From the NCBI GenBank assembly GCA_020832225.1, contig JAFIFA010000222.1, forward strand, positions 1 through 43,329: 43,329 bases of DNA, given 5' to 3'. Below, in pieces: positions 1-8,303 of the stretch; position 1 is the first letter of the stretch; each line of letters begins with the position of its first letter. The position numbers and the translations under genes are program-made. Under the pieces are notes generated by a model. The model searched no databases, was not told the origin of the DNA, and saw only the letters and a list, made by a program, of their open reading frames with translations. This stretch comes from Balneolaceae bacterium. GTDB taxonomy: Bacteria; Bacteroidota; Rhodothermia; Balneolales; Balneolaceae.

Positions 1-63
1 GATCAGCACCCATATAGCAAATCCGGTACTAAAGGATAATATTCCGTTTGCGAAGAAAATCAT
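1..63 (-). CDS. atpF: ATP synthase F0 subunit b, N-terminal fragment
   Basis: The first 21 codons of an ORF run off the left edge of the window and are too short for the ORF track. The translation starts MIFFANGILSFSTG and continues into a hydrophobic stretch, as expected for the membrane anchor of subunit b, which links the F1 head to subunit a in the membrane. It begins 26 bases after the atpE stop, which is the usual E-F gene order. The identification rests mainly on this position; the fragment is too short to show the coiled-coil stalk. Confidence 0.75.
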   Translation of the reverse strand, partial: MIFFANGILSFSTGFAIWVLI

Positions 64-89
64 TATCAGATCTGTTCTGTTCTTCTAAT

Positions 90-338
<249 letters not shown>

Positions 339-348
339 TTAATTAAAA

Positions 349-1407
349 TTACACCTTGACTTCTGTTGTAGTCGCAACAGCAGAAGTTTCATCATGGTGA
401 TCGTGTTCATGTTCTTCAACTGCCAGACCAATAAACACTGCCGACAGCAGCGTAAAGATATAGGCCTGAAGCAGCGCAATAAAAGCCTTCAGAATTGTTA
501 GCAGTGCCGTGAGAAGCACCCAGATCACACTAGATCCCACACCAACTGCAGGGCCAAAGATATCCGTAAAGATGAAGATCAGGCCAAGAATACAGACAAT
601 CATGATTTTACCTGAAAGCATGTTTGCAAAGAGACGTATGGCTAGTGCAAATGGCTTGGTAAAGAGACCCAGGATCTCGACCGGGGTCAAGATTACACGC
701 ATTAGCGGTGGAACACCAGGGAATACAAATACGTGCTCCCAGTGATCTTTAGAGGCATTAAACTGCGTAATAAAAAATGTAATAAATGCCAGAGTTGCCG
801 TAACCGTCAAGTCTGCAGTTGCCGATGCACCCCATGGCATGAGCCCAAAGAGGTTCATGAAAGAGATCGCCATAAAAACTGAAAAAAGATAGGGCACAAA
901 CTTCCGGTACTTATCATCAACAATATATTCTTTAGCGATCTGATCCCGGATAAACACAAAAAAGACCTCAAAAAGATTCTGACTCGTCCCTTGGGGCTCT
1001 GATTCTGCACCAATGCCGCGCTTATAGCGACCGGAAGCCCAAATTGTGATCAGCAGAGTTAAAAGAATGCCGATCCAGACAAACATCAGATGCTTGGTGA
1101 TCGACATATCCAGGGAGATGCCTGCACCGTCTGCACGCACAAGGTCGCCATCAGCCATTACAAAAGTACCGGAGTCGACGGCACGCTGCGTGGAAGCGTA
1201 GAAGTACCAATCGCCATCAACCAGTAAAATTCTTGGAAGAGGAATTTTGAATCCGACCAGCTCAAAGTAGTCCTGATTCACCACCTTCCCCATTACATCA
1301 ATAACAGGCTCTTCGCCTCCCGATGAATCTGCCGCCGACAAAAGCACTGGGTTGATAACCAGTAGAAGCAGAGTAGTTCCGATAACTCGGCGCAATAATT
1401 GAGACAT
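349..1407 (-). CDS. atpB: ATP synthase F0 subunit a
   Basis: This is the stator subunit that provides the proton half-channels against the c-ring. The 352-residue protein has an N-terminal signal-like hydrophobic segment and about 100 residues of extra N-terminal sequence before the first core helix. This long form is familiar from Bacteroidota-type bacteria. The core contains the conserved helix FALAIRLFANMLSGK with the essential arginine, followed by further membrane helices. The C-terminus is rich in His and Glu (EEHEHDHHDE), which might bind metal, although this is only a guess. It lies 16 bases after the AtpI-like gene and precedes atpE. Confidence 0.97.
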   Translation of the reverse strand: MSQLLRRVIGTTLLLLVINPVLLSAADSSGGEEPVIDVMGKVVNQDYFELVGFKIPLPRILLVDGDWYFYASTQRAVDSGTFVMADGDLVRADGAGISLDMSITKHLMFVWIGILLTLLITIWASGRYKRGIGAESEPQGTSQNLFEVFFVFIRDQIAKEYIVDDKYRKFVPYLFSVFMAISFMNLFGLMPWGASATADLTVTATLAFITFFITQFNASKDHWEHVFVFPGVPPLMRVILTPVEILGLFTKPFALAIRLFANMLSGKIMIVCILGLIFIFTDIFGPAVGVGSSVIWVLLTALLTILKAFIALLQAYIFTLLSAVFIGLAVEEHEHDHHDETSAVATTTEVKV

Positions 1408-1423
1408 TACTTGCTTAGGGTAT

Positions 1424-1801
1424 TTAACCGTGTTGTTTAGTTAGCTGATCGTTCAGAAAAATCATATCTGTCACAGAATGGAAAATATAAGAAATTAGAA
1501 AACTAACAGTAAAGCTCAATTGTTCAAATTTTTCTGAAAGAATTAAAAGCACGAACAGACCGAGGACGATGAAAAAACGGAGGGTAAGGCTGAGAAAGAA
1601 AAGCTTAAAAAAGCTGTCGTTATCTAATTTTTTTGTGAATTGATTGGTTGCAAAATGGAGCAGAATTGCCAGAAATCCGAGGCCATATCCCGCAAGAATT
1701 CCTCCTTGCGATTCTGATGGAACCAGGAATGAGAGCGTGACAGCCAACAACCCAAAAAGCACCAGTGACAAAATCAGTTTTTCGCGGGGACTATTTATCA
1801 T
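1424..1801 (-). CDS. AtpI-like small membrane protein in the ATP synthase operon
   Basis: The product has about 125 residues with four predicted membrane segments and basic loops (for example TKKLDND) and no enzymatic motif. By size, topology and position directly before atpB it matches the AtpI-type accessory protein that helps c-ring assembly in other bacteria; sequence similarity within this family is weak, so the function is inferred. The ORF track starts at 1882, deep inside the upstream gene. I prefer the start MINSPREK at 1801, which overlaps the AtpZ-like gene by only 11 bases and drops an odd Trp/Phe-rich leader. Confidence 0.75.
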   Translation of the reverse strand: MINSPREKLILSLVLFGLLAVTLSFLVPSESQGGILAGYGLGFLAILLHFATNQFTKKLDNDSFFKLFFLSLTLRFFIVLGLFVLLILSEKFEQLSFTVSFLISYIFHSVTDMIFLNDQLTKQHG

Positions 1802-2021
1802 CTTTTTCCTCTTTCCCATCAAATTTTCGCACCAGCCGAACCATGGTGAAAATGAGCAGAACAATCCCCAGCCCAACACCACTCATCGTGTAGACAGGCA
1901 GTGTTTCGAAGCGGGTATCGAGCCAGTAACCAATCATAATCGGAGCACTGATTGAGAGTGCAATTTCACTCCCAAGCGTGAGATATTCCAGATAGGCTTT
2001 TAGCCGAGGATCGTTCAGCAA
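1791..2021 (-). CDS. AtpZ/AtpQ-like F0F1 ATP synthase accessory protein
   Basis: The 76-residue protein has two hydrophobic helices (LTLGSEIALSISAPIMIGYWLD and a second one around residues 42-62) and a charged tail FDGKEEKDDK. The motif GYWLDTRF is typical of the small AtpZ/AtpQ (AtpI-related) subunits encoded at the front of ATP synthase operons. These are thought to help assemble the c-ring or to act in Mg2+/Ca2+ uptake; the precise role here is unknown. It begins 2 bases after the bactofilin stop and overlaps the AtpI-like gene by 11 bases, so translational coupling is likely. Confidence 0.8.
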   Translation of the reverse strand: MLNDPRLKAYLEYLTLGSEIALSISAPIMIGYWLDTRFETLPVYTMSGVGLGIVLLIFTMVRLVRKFDGKEEKDDK

Positions 2022-2023
2022 CG

Positions 2024-2461
2024 TTACGCCTTCTCGCTCTTTGGCTTTGATTGTGCTGGAGTGGCAGATTTGCCTGATGCTTCAGACTGTACACCCATTT
2101 TGCAGGCGCCATTCATCTGAGCACCCTCTTCAACGACCAGTGTTTTCGTAAAGATATCTCCGTTGATTACGGCAGACTGTCTCAGGTTCAGTTTTCCGGT
2201 TACCCTTATGGTTCCATCGATCTTGCCGGCAATATCGGCTTCGCCTACATTTACTTCACCATCGATCACACCCGAAGAGGTGACGATCAGTTTACCTTTG
2301 GCAATGGCTTCGCCTTCCACGAATCCTGCAATGCGGATATCGTTTTGAGAGTTGATGGTTCCTTTCAGTTTTGACCCTTCACTAATCATGTTTAGCGCAG
2401 GAGATTGGCTTGATGTTCCGCTCACGGTTTTGCTCTTTTTGTTATTTTTATTGTTGAACAT
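2024..2461 (-). CDS. Bactofilin (polymer-forming cytoskeletal protein)
   Basis: The 145-residue product has the bactofilin (DUF583) layout: a short Lys/Ser/Asn-rich N-terminal tail, a central right-handed beta-helix of about 100 residues with regular Gly/Ile/Val repeats (for example VIDGEVNVGEADIAGKIDG), and a disordered C-tail rich in Ser, Lys and Pro. Bactofilins polymerise without nucleotide and position cell-wall enzymes at the inner membrane. The gene follows an M23 peptidase by 12 bases, a pairing also known from other bacteria, and lies 2 bases ahead of ATP synthase accessory genes. A role in localising that peptidase is a reasonable inference. Confidence 0.93.
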   Translation of the reverse strand: MFNNKNNKKSKTVSGTSSQSPALNMISEGSKLKGTINSQNDIRIAGFVEGEAIAKGKLIVTSSGVIDGEVNVGEADIAGKIDGTIRVTGKLNLRQSAVINGDIFTKTLVVEEGAQMNGACKMGVQSEASGKSATPAQSKPKSEKA

Positions 2462-2473
2462 ATCCTTCTTACT

Positions 2474-3325
2474 TCAGTTGATTAAATACATAATTGGGTT
2501 TTGAGGCACTCCGTTTTTCCATATCTCAAGATGGAGATGAGACCCGGAGCTCAGCACTCCCCGATCACCCACTGCCCCAAGAATGTCACCTTTCATTACA
2601 AAATCACCCTTCTCTTTCGACAATCTGGCACCATGCTTGTAGACACTCATAATTCCGCCTGCGTGCTGAACATAGATTACATAACCATAACTGATCGTCC
2701 AGCCGGCGTTCATCACCGTCCCGTCTGCGAGCGCCCGAAATTCGGTATCGGGCCTTGCAGCAATGTCAATACCAAAGTGACCTTCTTCTGACGAGAAACC
2801 TTGTGATAATGTTCCTTGTATCGGGAAATTTGCCGGGAAGTCGGGTGTTCGGTCCAATCGGCCTGAAATGGCAATTTCACTCTGCGATAACATTTCATAG
2901 GCGTGCATATCCGGTATTCTCTGCCCGGCTCCCCGAGAGGGTCCCCCCTGAGTAGTAAGATCCTGTGCAAATCGCACTTCATAGGTCGTGTCTCGCGATG
3001 CCCTTAGAACCTCTCTCAAATCCTCCAGCTGAATGTCCCTGGCATAGAGAGAATCTTGTAGTGCCGTCACTCTTTCACTGATCTCAATCACAGAGCTTCT
3101 CAGCGATTCATCCTGCTGATGCTGATAGAGTGAACCAAGGGGAGTCGCAAAAAACATGAAAATGGTGATAGCTACCGAAACCACGATCACCAGAAGCACC
3201 ATTTTAATCACTTCCTTCGACTGTAGCTTGAACGTAGAGGACCCATCCGGGTCCTGCTCATCGAGCACCACGACTGTCACTCCGCCTTCTCTTTCTGAGA
3301 AGATTTTTTTAAGAAAATCCCACAT
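2474..3325 (-). CDS. Membrane-anchored M23 family metallopeptidase
   Basis: The 283-residue protein has a cytoplasmic N-tail of about 40 residues, one membrane helix (about 41-62), a periplasmic coiled-coil-like segment (about 70-110) and a C-terminal M23/LytM domain. The zinc and catalytic residues are present: H183 and D187 in GHFGIDIA, H231 in VYKHG, and H263/H265 in GSHLHLE, so an active peptidoglycan endopeptidase is expected. It is the first gene of a run into bactofilin and the ATP synthase genes. M23 enzymes paired with bactofilins shape cells in other bacteria (established for Helicobacter and some Alphaproteobacteria); the same role here is inferred. Confidence 0.93.
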   Translation of the reverse strand: MWDFLKKIFSEREGGVTVVVLDEQDPDGSSTFKLQSKEVIKMVLLVIVVSVAITIFMFFATPLGSLYQHQQDESLRSSVIEISERVTALQDSLYARDIQLEDLREVLRASRDTTYEVRFAQDLTTQGGPSRGAGQRIPDMHAYEMLSQSEIAISGRLDRTPDFPANFPIQGTLSQGFSSEEGHFGIDIAARPDTEFRALADGTVMNAGWTISYGYVIYVQHAGGIMSVYKHGARLSKEKGDFVMKGDILGAVGDRGVLSSGSHLHLEIWKNGVPQNPIMYLIN

Positions 3326-3338
3326 GGTTCAGTAATTG

Positions 3339-3376
3339 ACGGCTCCGCTTCAAAGTAAAAGAGAAACGGGAGCCGT
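3339..3376. repeat. 8-bp inverted repeat between guaB and the M23 gene
   Basis: A perfect dyad ACGGCTCC ... GGAGCCGT with a 22-base spacer fills most of the 63-base gap. It could be a weak guaB transcription stop without a T-run, or a regulatory hairpin in the leader of the M23-bactofilin-atp operon. No known riboswitch pattern is visible. Confidence 0.5.
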
Positions 3377-3388
3377 GTTTGTTACGAA

Positions 3389-4864
3389 TCAGGATACAGA
3401 GTAGTTTGGAGACTCTTTGGTGATCTGCACTGTGTGCGGATGACTCTCTCTGTAGCTGGCTGCGGAGATCTGTACAAACTCCGCCTTCTTTAATTGATCA
3501 ATGGACTCTGCACCACAATAACCCATAGCAGCCCTAAGTCCGCCGGCCATTTGGTGAACAACTTCATTGAGGTGACCTTTGTATGGTACTCTTCCCTCGA
3601 TTCCTTCAGGTACAAGTTTCAGATCATCTTCCACATCCTGGAAATAGCGGTCTTTGGATCCTTTTGCCATAGCGCCCAGACTACCCATTCCGCGGTATGA
3701 CTTATATTTTCTCGACTCATAAATAATTGTTTCGCCGGGACTCTCATCAACTCCGGCAAACATGGAGCCCATCATCACAGCGTCTGCTCCACCGGCAATC
3801 GCCTTTGGAATATCACCTGTCTGCTTGATTCCGCCGTCTGCAATGAGTCCAATCCCCTGCTCTGCAGTGAACTCAGCAATCTCCATAATGGCTGATAGCT
3901 GAGGAACTCCAACACCGGTTACCACACGAGTGGTACAGATCGAACCCGGCCCAACACCTACCTTCACAATATCGGCTCCCACATCAGCAAGTGCCTCAGC
4001 TGCAGCGCGGGTAGCAATGTTGCCACCAACTACATTCAAGTCGGAATATTTCTGCTTAATTTTTTTAACTGTCTGAATCACTCCCTCTGAATGGCCATGT
4101 GCGGTATCGACCGTGATAACATCAACGCCGGATTCAACCAATGCAGCAACACGCTCCAGCGTATCCGGGGTTACACCAACAGCTGCCCCAACCCTCAGTC
4201 TTCCCATGCTGTCTTTGCAGGCGTGCGGGAAGTTCATCTTCTTTTCGATATCCTTGAATGTGATGAGGCCTACCAGCACGTTGTTCTCATCCACAATCGG
4301 GAGTTTTTCAACCTTGTATTGCTGAAGAATCTCTTCCGCTTCTTCCAGATTTGTATTCTGCCTGGCCGTAACAAGGTTGTCCCTTGTCATTATATCACCA
4401 AGCTTTTTATCAACGTAGTGCTCAAACCGGAGGTCGCGATTTGTAACAATTCCAACCAGGGAGTTGTCGCTCTCTACAATCGGGATACCACCAATCTTGT
4501 GCTTTCTCATTAGCGCACGGGCATCCTTCACAGTAGCCTCTGCCGGCAGTGTAACGGGATCTACAATCATTCCGCTCTCACTTCTCTTCACCAGCCTAAC
4601 CTGCTCTGCCTGCTCTTCAATCGACATATTTTTATGCAGCATGGCGATTCCACCCTCTCTTGCAAGAGCAATGGCAAGCCGGTACTCCGATACCGTATCC
4701 ATCGCCGAACTGAATATTGGCACATTGAGCTTCAATGTTGGAGTGATCTGAACCGAGGTACTGACATCGCGGGGCAGAACAGTAGAGTGATTAGGTACAA
4801 GAAGAACATCGTCGTAGGTTAATCCCTGGCGGGTTACCTTTGGAAAGGGAGAGAAATGACTCAT
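3389..4864 (-). CDS. guaB: Inosine-5'-monophosphate dehydrogenase
   Basis: It converts IMP to XMP with NAD+, the committed step of guanine nucleotide synthesis in the cytoplasm. The 491 residues match the usual length. The (beta/alpha)8 barrel is interrupted by a CBS pair at about residues 100-210. The catalytic loop [11 protein letters not shown] has the nucleophilic cysteine at about C310, and the flap is recognisable near [10 protein letters not shown]. The start MSHFSPFP is the only good ATG. It stands alone with 86 bases upstream, where TATCTTTA (4896-4903, minus strand) resembles a Bacteroidota -7 box, although no convincing -33 element is seen. Confidence 0.98.
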   Translation of the reverse strand: MSHFSPFPKVTRQGLTYDDVLLVPNHSTVLPRDVSTSVQITPTLKLNVPIFSSAMDTVSEYRLAIALAREGGIAMLHKNMSIEEQAEQVRLVKRSESGMIVDPVTLPAEATVKDARALMRKHKIGGIPIVESDNSLVGIVTNRDLRFEHYVDKKLGDIMTRDNLVTARQNTNLEEAEEILQQYKVEKLPIVDENNVLVGLITFKDIEKKMNFPHACKDSMGRLRVGAAVGVTPDTLERVAALVESGVDVITVDTAHGHSEGVIQTVKKIKQKYSDLNVVGGNIATRAAAEALADVGADIVKVGVGPGSICTTRVVTGVGVPQLSAIMEIAEFTAEQGIGLIADGGIKQTGDIPKAIAGGADAVMMGSMFAGVDESPGETIIYESRKYKSYRGMGSLGAMAKGSKDRYFQDVEDDLKLVPEGIEGRVPYKGHLNEVVHQMAGGLRAAMGYCGAESIDQLKKAEFVQISAASYRESHPHTVQITKESPNYSVS

Positions 4865-4950
4865 GGAAAAAAGATTCGCTTCGTTTACATTTTAGTAAAG
4901 ATAACAAATCATTAAACACTTCTTCATCCCGAATCGGAAATTAATCCCTA

Positions 4951-5274
4951 TCAGAACGGTTTTACCCTGAGAGCATCCACAGCCGTTTTTTCGGAGCAAA
5001 TACCGTCTAAAAAGCAGTTAACCCAGTAGTCTACCCGCTTGCGTCTGCGCTGAACATATGCACAGCTTGTGCAGTAACTGCCTTCAAGTTCATCTACATA
5101 ACCCTTCACATCTTGTTCGATTGTGAGCTTAAGCTCTTCCGGTAGTTCACCCCAGCCCATCATCTCAAACATCTGCTGGGTTTTCCGGTACTCGATAGCC
5201 GCCTTCCGGAATATGGAAAAGATGTGACGGTTTTCGGTTGATGGTCTGGTTGATCTGATTATTGCCTGTGCCAT
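4951..5274 (-). CDS. Hypothetical Cys4 protein, 107 aa
   Basis: I do not recognise the family. The product is soluble and charged, with no signal peptide or membrane segment. The second half has four cysteines: CTSC at about residues 68-71, then C in WVNCFLDGIC and a final C six residues later. The spacing fits a zinc-binding or structural site. A basic run QRRRKRVDYW lies between the cysteine pairs and could contact nucleic acid (speculative). The gene stands alone between guaB and purB with a perfect dyad about 50 bases upstream. Codon use looks like its neighbours and an ATG start is present, so I regard it as a real gene. Confidence 0.7.
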   Translation of the reverse strand: MAQAIIRSTRPSTENRHIFSIFRKAAIEYRKTQQMFEMMGWGELPEELKLTIEQDVKGYVDELEGSYCTSCAYVQRRRKRVDYWVNCFLDGICSEKTAVDALRVKPF

Positions 5275-5319
5275 GGTAATCTGTAGTTTGGTTTGAATTT
5301 ATAACCAATATATACCAGA

Positions 5320-5340
5320 GGTGTGACACCTTAATGTCAC
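5320..5340. promoter_or_regulatory. Operator-like dyad upstream of the Cys4 gene
   Basis: Two overlapping perfect inverted repeats occur here: GGTGTGACACC (5320-5330) and GTGACA-N6-TGTCAC (5323-5340). The site lies 46-66 bases upstream of the 107-aa gene start, a normal distance for a repressor or activator site. The cognate regulator is not identified. Confidence 0.45.
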
Positions 5341-5391
5341 CCCTATCAATAAAATTTTACCAGGCTCTTAAGTACAATATTATCAGATATA

Positions 5392-5420
5392 AAAAAGGCC
5401 GCCCCATTGGCAGCCTTTTT
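5392..5420 (-). terminator. Rho-independent terminator of purB
   Basis: On the minus strand the sequence reads AAAAAGGCTGCC-AATGG-GGCGGCCTTTTTT, a GC-rich stem with one G-T wobble followed by a T-run. It sits 22 bases after the purB stop. Confidence 0.85.
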
Positions 5421-5441
5421 CAATTCATAAGGTAGGTTTGG

Positions 5442-6734
5442 TCAAAGACCAACTCGTTTGAAAATCTCATCCACACGGCGTGTATGGTGCTTCAGGTCGA
5501 AAGCCGCCTCTATCTCGGCCGGTGTAAGATTTTCAGAGATAACGGAATCGGTAACTACCAGATCGCGGAACGGACGTTTCTCTTCCCACGAGCGCATGGC
5601 AAGTGGCTGTACGGTATCGTATGCCTTCTCTCTGGAGAGCCCTTTTTCAATCAGCATGAGCAGAAGCCTCTGAGAGAACACCAGACCGTGGGTCTTCTCC
5701 ATATTATCAAGCATATTTTCCGGATAGACCATCAGCTTCTCAATCACACCGGAGAAACGGTGCAGCATATAGTCGAGTAGGATGGTGGCATCCGGAAGAA
5801 TAATTCGCTCCACTGAGGAGTGGGATATATCCCGTTCGTGCCAGAGCGGCACATTTTCATAGGCGGAGATCATATATCCGCGAAGCACACGTGCACAGCC
5901 CGTAATATTTTCTGAGCTGATCGGATTCCTCTTGTGCGGCATCGCAGAAGAACCCTTCTGCCCCTTGCTGAAAAACTCCTCCGCTTCCCGCAGTTCTGTA
6001 CGCTGCAGATGGCGAATCTCCACGGCGATCTTCTCCAGGGTTGCGCCAATTATAGCGAGCGTGGCCATGTAGTAGGCATGACGGTCGCGCTGAAGCGTCT
6101 GTGTGGAAATTGGTGCAGCTTCCAGTCCCAGATAGTCACAAGTGTACTTCTCCACCTCGGGCGGAATGTGCGCAAACGTACCCACTGCGCCCGACAATTT
6201 TCCAAATTCCACATCTTTTGCAGACCGATCGAATCGCTCTATATTGCGTTTCATCTCGGCATACCAAAGAGCGCATTTGAGGCCAAAGGTTGTCGGCTCA
6301 GCGTGTACTCCATGGGTTCTTCCCATCATCACGCTCAGCTTGTGTTCATGTGCCTTCTCTGCAAGAGCATGTGTAAATCGTTCAATTCCGGTGCGGAGAA
6401 GTTTGTTTGCCTGAAGCAGCCTGTAGCCATTTGCGGTATCGACCACATCCGTCGAAGTGAGTCCATAGTGAACCCATTTTTTTTCATCACCCAAAGTTTC
6501 GGAGACCGCTCTGGTGAAGGCTACCACATCGTGTCGAGTCTCCTTTTCGATCTCTTTAATTCGGTCGATATCGAAAGAGGCAGACTCATATAGCTTATCT
6601 ACGTCTTCAGATGGTATTTTACCGAAGCGACTCCATGCCCTGCATGCAGCCAGTTCCACATCGAGCCAGGCCTGAAACTGATTCTGTTCAGACCATATCT
6701 CGGTCATTTCCTGTCTTGAATAGCGTTCAATCAT
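5442..6734 (-). CDS. purB: Adenylosuccinate lyase
   Basis: This enzyme catalyses two steps of purine synthesis: SAICAR to AICAR, and adenylosuccinate to AMP, both releasing fumarate. The 430-residue product has the fumarase/aspartase superfamily signature [11 protein letters not shown] at about residues 261-271, which includes the catalytic serine loop, and the conserved histidine in [12 protein letters not shown] near residue 141. The length is typical of the short bacterial form. It starts 9 bases after the stop of the M48 protease gene, so the two are probably co-transcribed, and it ends at a clear terminator. Confidence 0.98.
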   Translation of the reverse strand: MIERYSRQEMTEIWSEQNQFQAWLDVELAACRAWSRFGKIPSEDVDKLYESASFDIDRIKEIEKETRHDVVAFTRAVSETLGDEKKWVHYGLTSTDVVDTANGYRLLQANKLLRTGIERFTHALAEKAHEHKLSVMMGRTHGVHAEPTTFGLKCALWYAEMKRNIERFDRSAKDVEFGKLSGAVGTFAHIPPEVEKYTCDYLGLEAAPISTQTLQRDRHAYYMATLAIIGATLEKIAVEIRHLQRTELREAEEFFSKGQKGSSAMPHKRNPISSENITGCARVLRGYMISAYENVPLWHERDISHSSVERIILPDATILLDYMLHRFSGVIEKLMVYPENMLDNMEKTHGLVFSQRLLLMLIEKGLSREKAYDTVQPLAMRSWEEKRPFRDLVVTDSVISENLTPAEIEAAFDLKHHTRRVDEIFKRVGL

Positions 6735-6743
6735 TGGTTAGTT

Positions 6744-8234
6744 CTATTGTACGGGTATTTTGATGTATCGTCCCGGCTCGATCATATCATCCAGGTCTAC
6801 CTGATTTATGATAGCCACTTCGTCTGCTTCTATATTCATCGGCAGCTCAGATGGGAGCAGGTCGCTAAACCGGATCCGCTCTTCAACCTGAATTATCTGT
6901 AACCGCACCGGATTGATATTTAGGATTCGTTCCTCTGTAAGTTCGTCAAATGCACCGGTAACATTTCGAAAGGTTTCCAGTGTATCGGAGAATCTGTTTT
7001 GCTGGGTATAGTTAATAAATCGGTAAATGCGGCCATCATACTCCACCGCGTAGATGTTTACGCCAAGATTCCCCTGCTCATCACTAACAGTAAAGTTTGC
7101 CTCATATGCGGTCAACCCTTCACTGCTAACGGCTTCCTGCTGATCGATCAGCTCAAAACCCTCCTGCCCGATAAAGTTCTCCACCGACGCTTTGGCGGTT
7201 GAGGATTGAGAGTCGATGCGAAGTATCATAACCGATTGCCCCTCATGACCTACATATACAACTTGAGATGGTTGATTAATTACCTGCCAGCCAGACGGAA
7301 CGGGGTACTGAAATTTCAATTCAGGATGAACAAATCGCTCCCCATCAACAAAACCCTGACGCGGGTCTTCGCCGTAAGTTATCCCGTCAATCATCTGCAT
7401 ATACTGTTCTGTATTCTTGCGGGTCTGTTCATATCCGCGATCGGCCCACTCCTGAGCCATTCTTGGAATGTTCTTCTCCCGTTCACCCGGGTTCGGGTGT
7501 GAAGAGAGCATATTAGGAATGCTCTGTCCCGATCTTTCGGAAAGACGGCGCAAACTTGTGAAGAAGGCCGCCCCTTCAGCCGCCTCAAAACCGGCCATGG
7601 CTGCATACTCTACACCCAGTCTGTCCGACTCTCTCTCATGATTCCTGCTATAGCTCAAAAAGATAAGCTGGGCAGCCTGGCCGCTTAAATTCAGAATCGA
7701 CTCCCCAGGAAGTCCAAGAAGCTCTTGCCCAAGTATAGCTCCACCAATTACGGCAACCTGCCCGATGGTCTGCTGCAAACCCCGTTGAGATGCGTGCCTT
7801 GCCGCAACGTGCCCGATTTCATGGCCCTGAACCATAGCCAGTTGGGCGTCATTATTCAAATGCGCAAGAAGTCCGCGTGTTACGTAAATATATCCACCGG
7901 GGAGTGCAAATGCGTTTACAACGGGACTATCGAGCACCCTGAAGGTGAATTCTGTTTCACGAAACCGTTCAGATGTATCTTCCCGGCGCATGTGGCTCAC
8001 ACTCAGAACCTCTTCGCTGAGGTCAACTACATATTGTAAAACATCATCGTCATCATAGAGGCCAAACTCTGCAATAATTTCACGATCAACTTCCTGCCCA
8101 ATCTGAACTTCCTGAGACCATGAATATGCATATGCCCTTTGGTTCCCTGTAACAGGACTCTCTTGTACAACACAGGAGGATATAAAGAGAGCGATCGCAA
8201 TGACGAAGGGTATGGTAAACAGATATTTTTTCAT
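6744..8234 (-). CDS. M48 family metalloprotease, lipoprotein
   Basis: The 496-residue protein begins with a lipoprotein signal (hydrophobic run to residue 20, lipobox ISSC with C21). The M48 zinc motif HEIGH is at residues 138-142, and the third ligand region NHERESDRLG is near residues 199-207. This resembles BepA/LoiP-type envelope proteases that control outer-membrane protein quality. After the protease domain come about 220 residues with no recognised catalytic site; the last 50, ending DDMIEPGRYIKIPVQ, resemble a LysM-like unit. Its substrate is not known. It is the first gene of a two-gene unit with purB, and no purine-related role is evident. Confidence 0.92.
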   Translation of the reverse strand: MKKYLFTIPFVIAIALFISSCVVQESPVTGNQRAYAYSWSQEVQIGQEVDREIIAEFGLYDDDDVLQYVVDLSEEVLSVSHMRREDTSERFRETEFTFRVLDSPVVNAFALPGGYIYVTRGLLAHLNNDAQLAMVQGHEIGHVAARHASQRGLQQTIGQVAVIGGAILGQELLGLPGESILNLSGQAAQLIFLSYSRNHERESDRLGVEYAAMAGFEAAEGAAFFTSLRRLSERSGQSIPNMLSSHPNPGEREKNIPRMAQEWADRGYEQTRKNTEQYMQMIDGITYGEDPRQGFVDGERFVHPELKFQYPVPSGWQVINQPSQVVYVGHEGQSVMILRIDSQSSTAKASVENFIGQEGFELIDQQEAVSSEGLTAYEANFTVSDEQGNLGVNIYAVEYDGRIYRFINYTQQNRFSDTLETFRNVTGAFDELTEERILNINPVRLQIIQVEERIRFSDLLPSELPMNIEADEVAIINQVDLDDMIEPGRYIKIPVQ

Positions 8235-8303
8235 AACGGTCGGGCTAAATAGAGATTGAATAGGAAAAGGTACGGGATAGCAAAAGCTTTATCGAATACT
8301 ATT

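Noticed and set aside
5934-6593. 219-aa plus-strand ORF opposite purB
   Set aside because: It is fully inside a well-conserved gene on the other strand, has Cys/His-rich unnatural composition and no recognisable domain; it is a shadow ORF.
3389-6734. Purine riboswitch or shared PUR box for guaB and purB
   Set aside because: No conserved purine aptamer sequence or common dyad was found in the two upstream regions.
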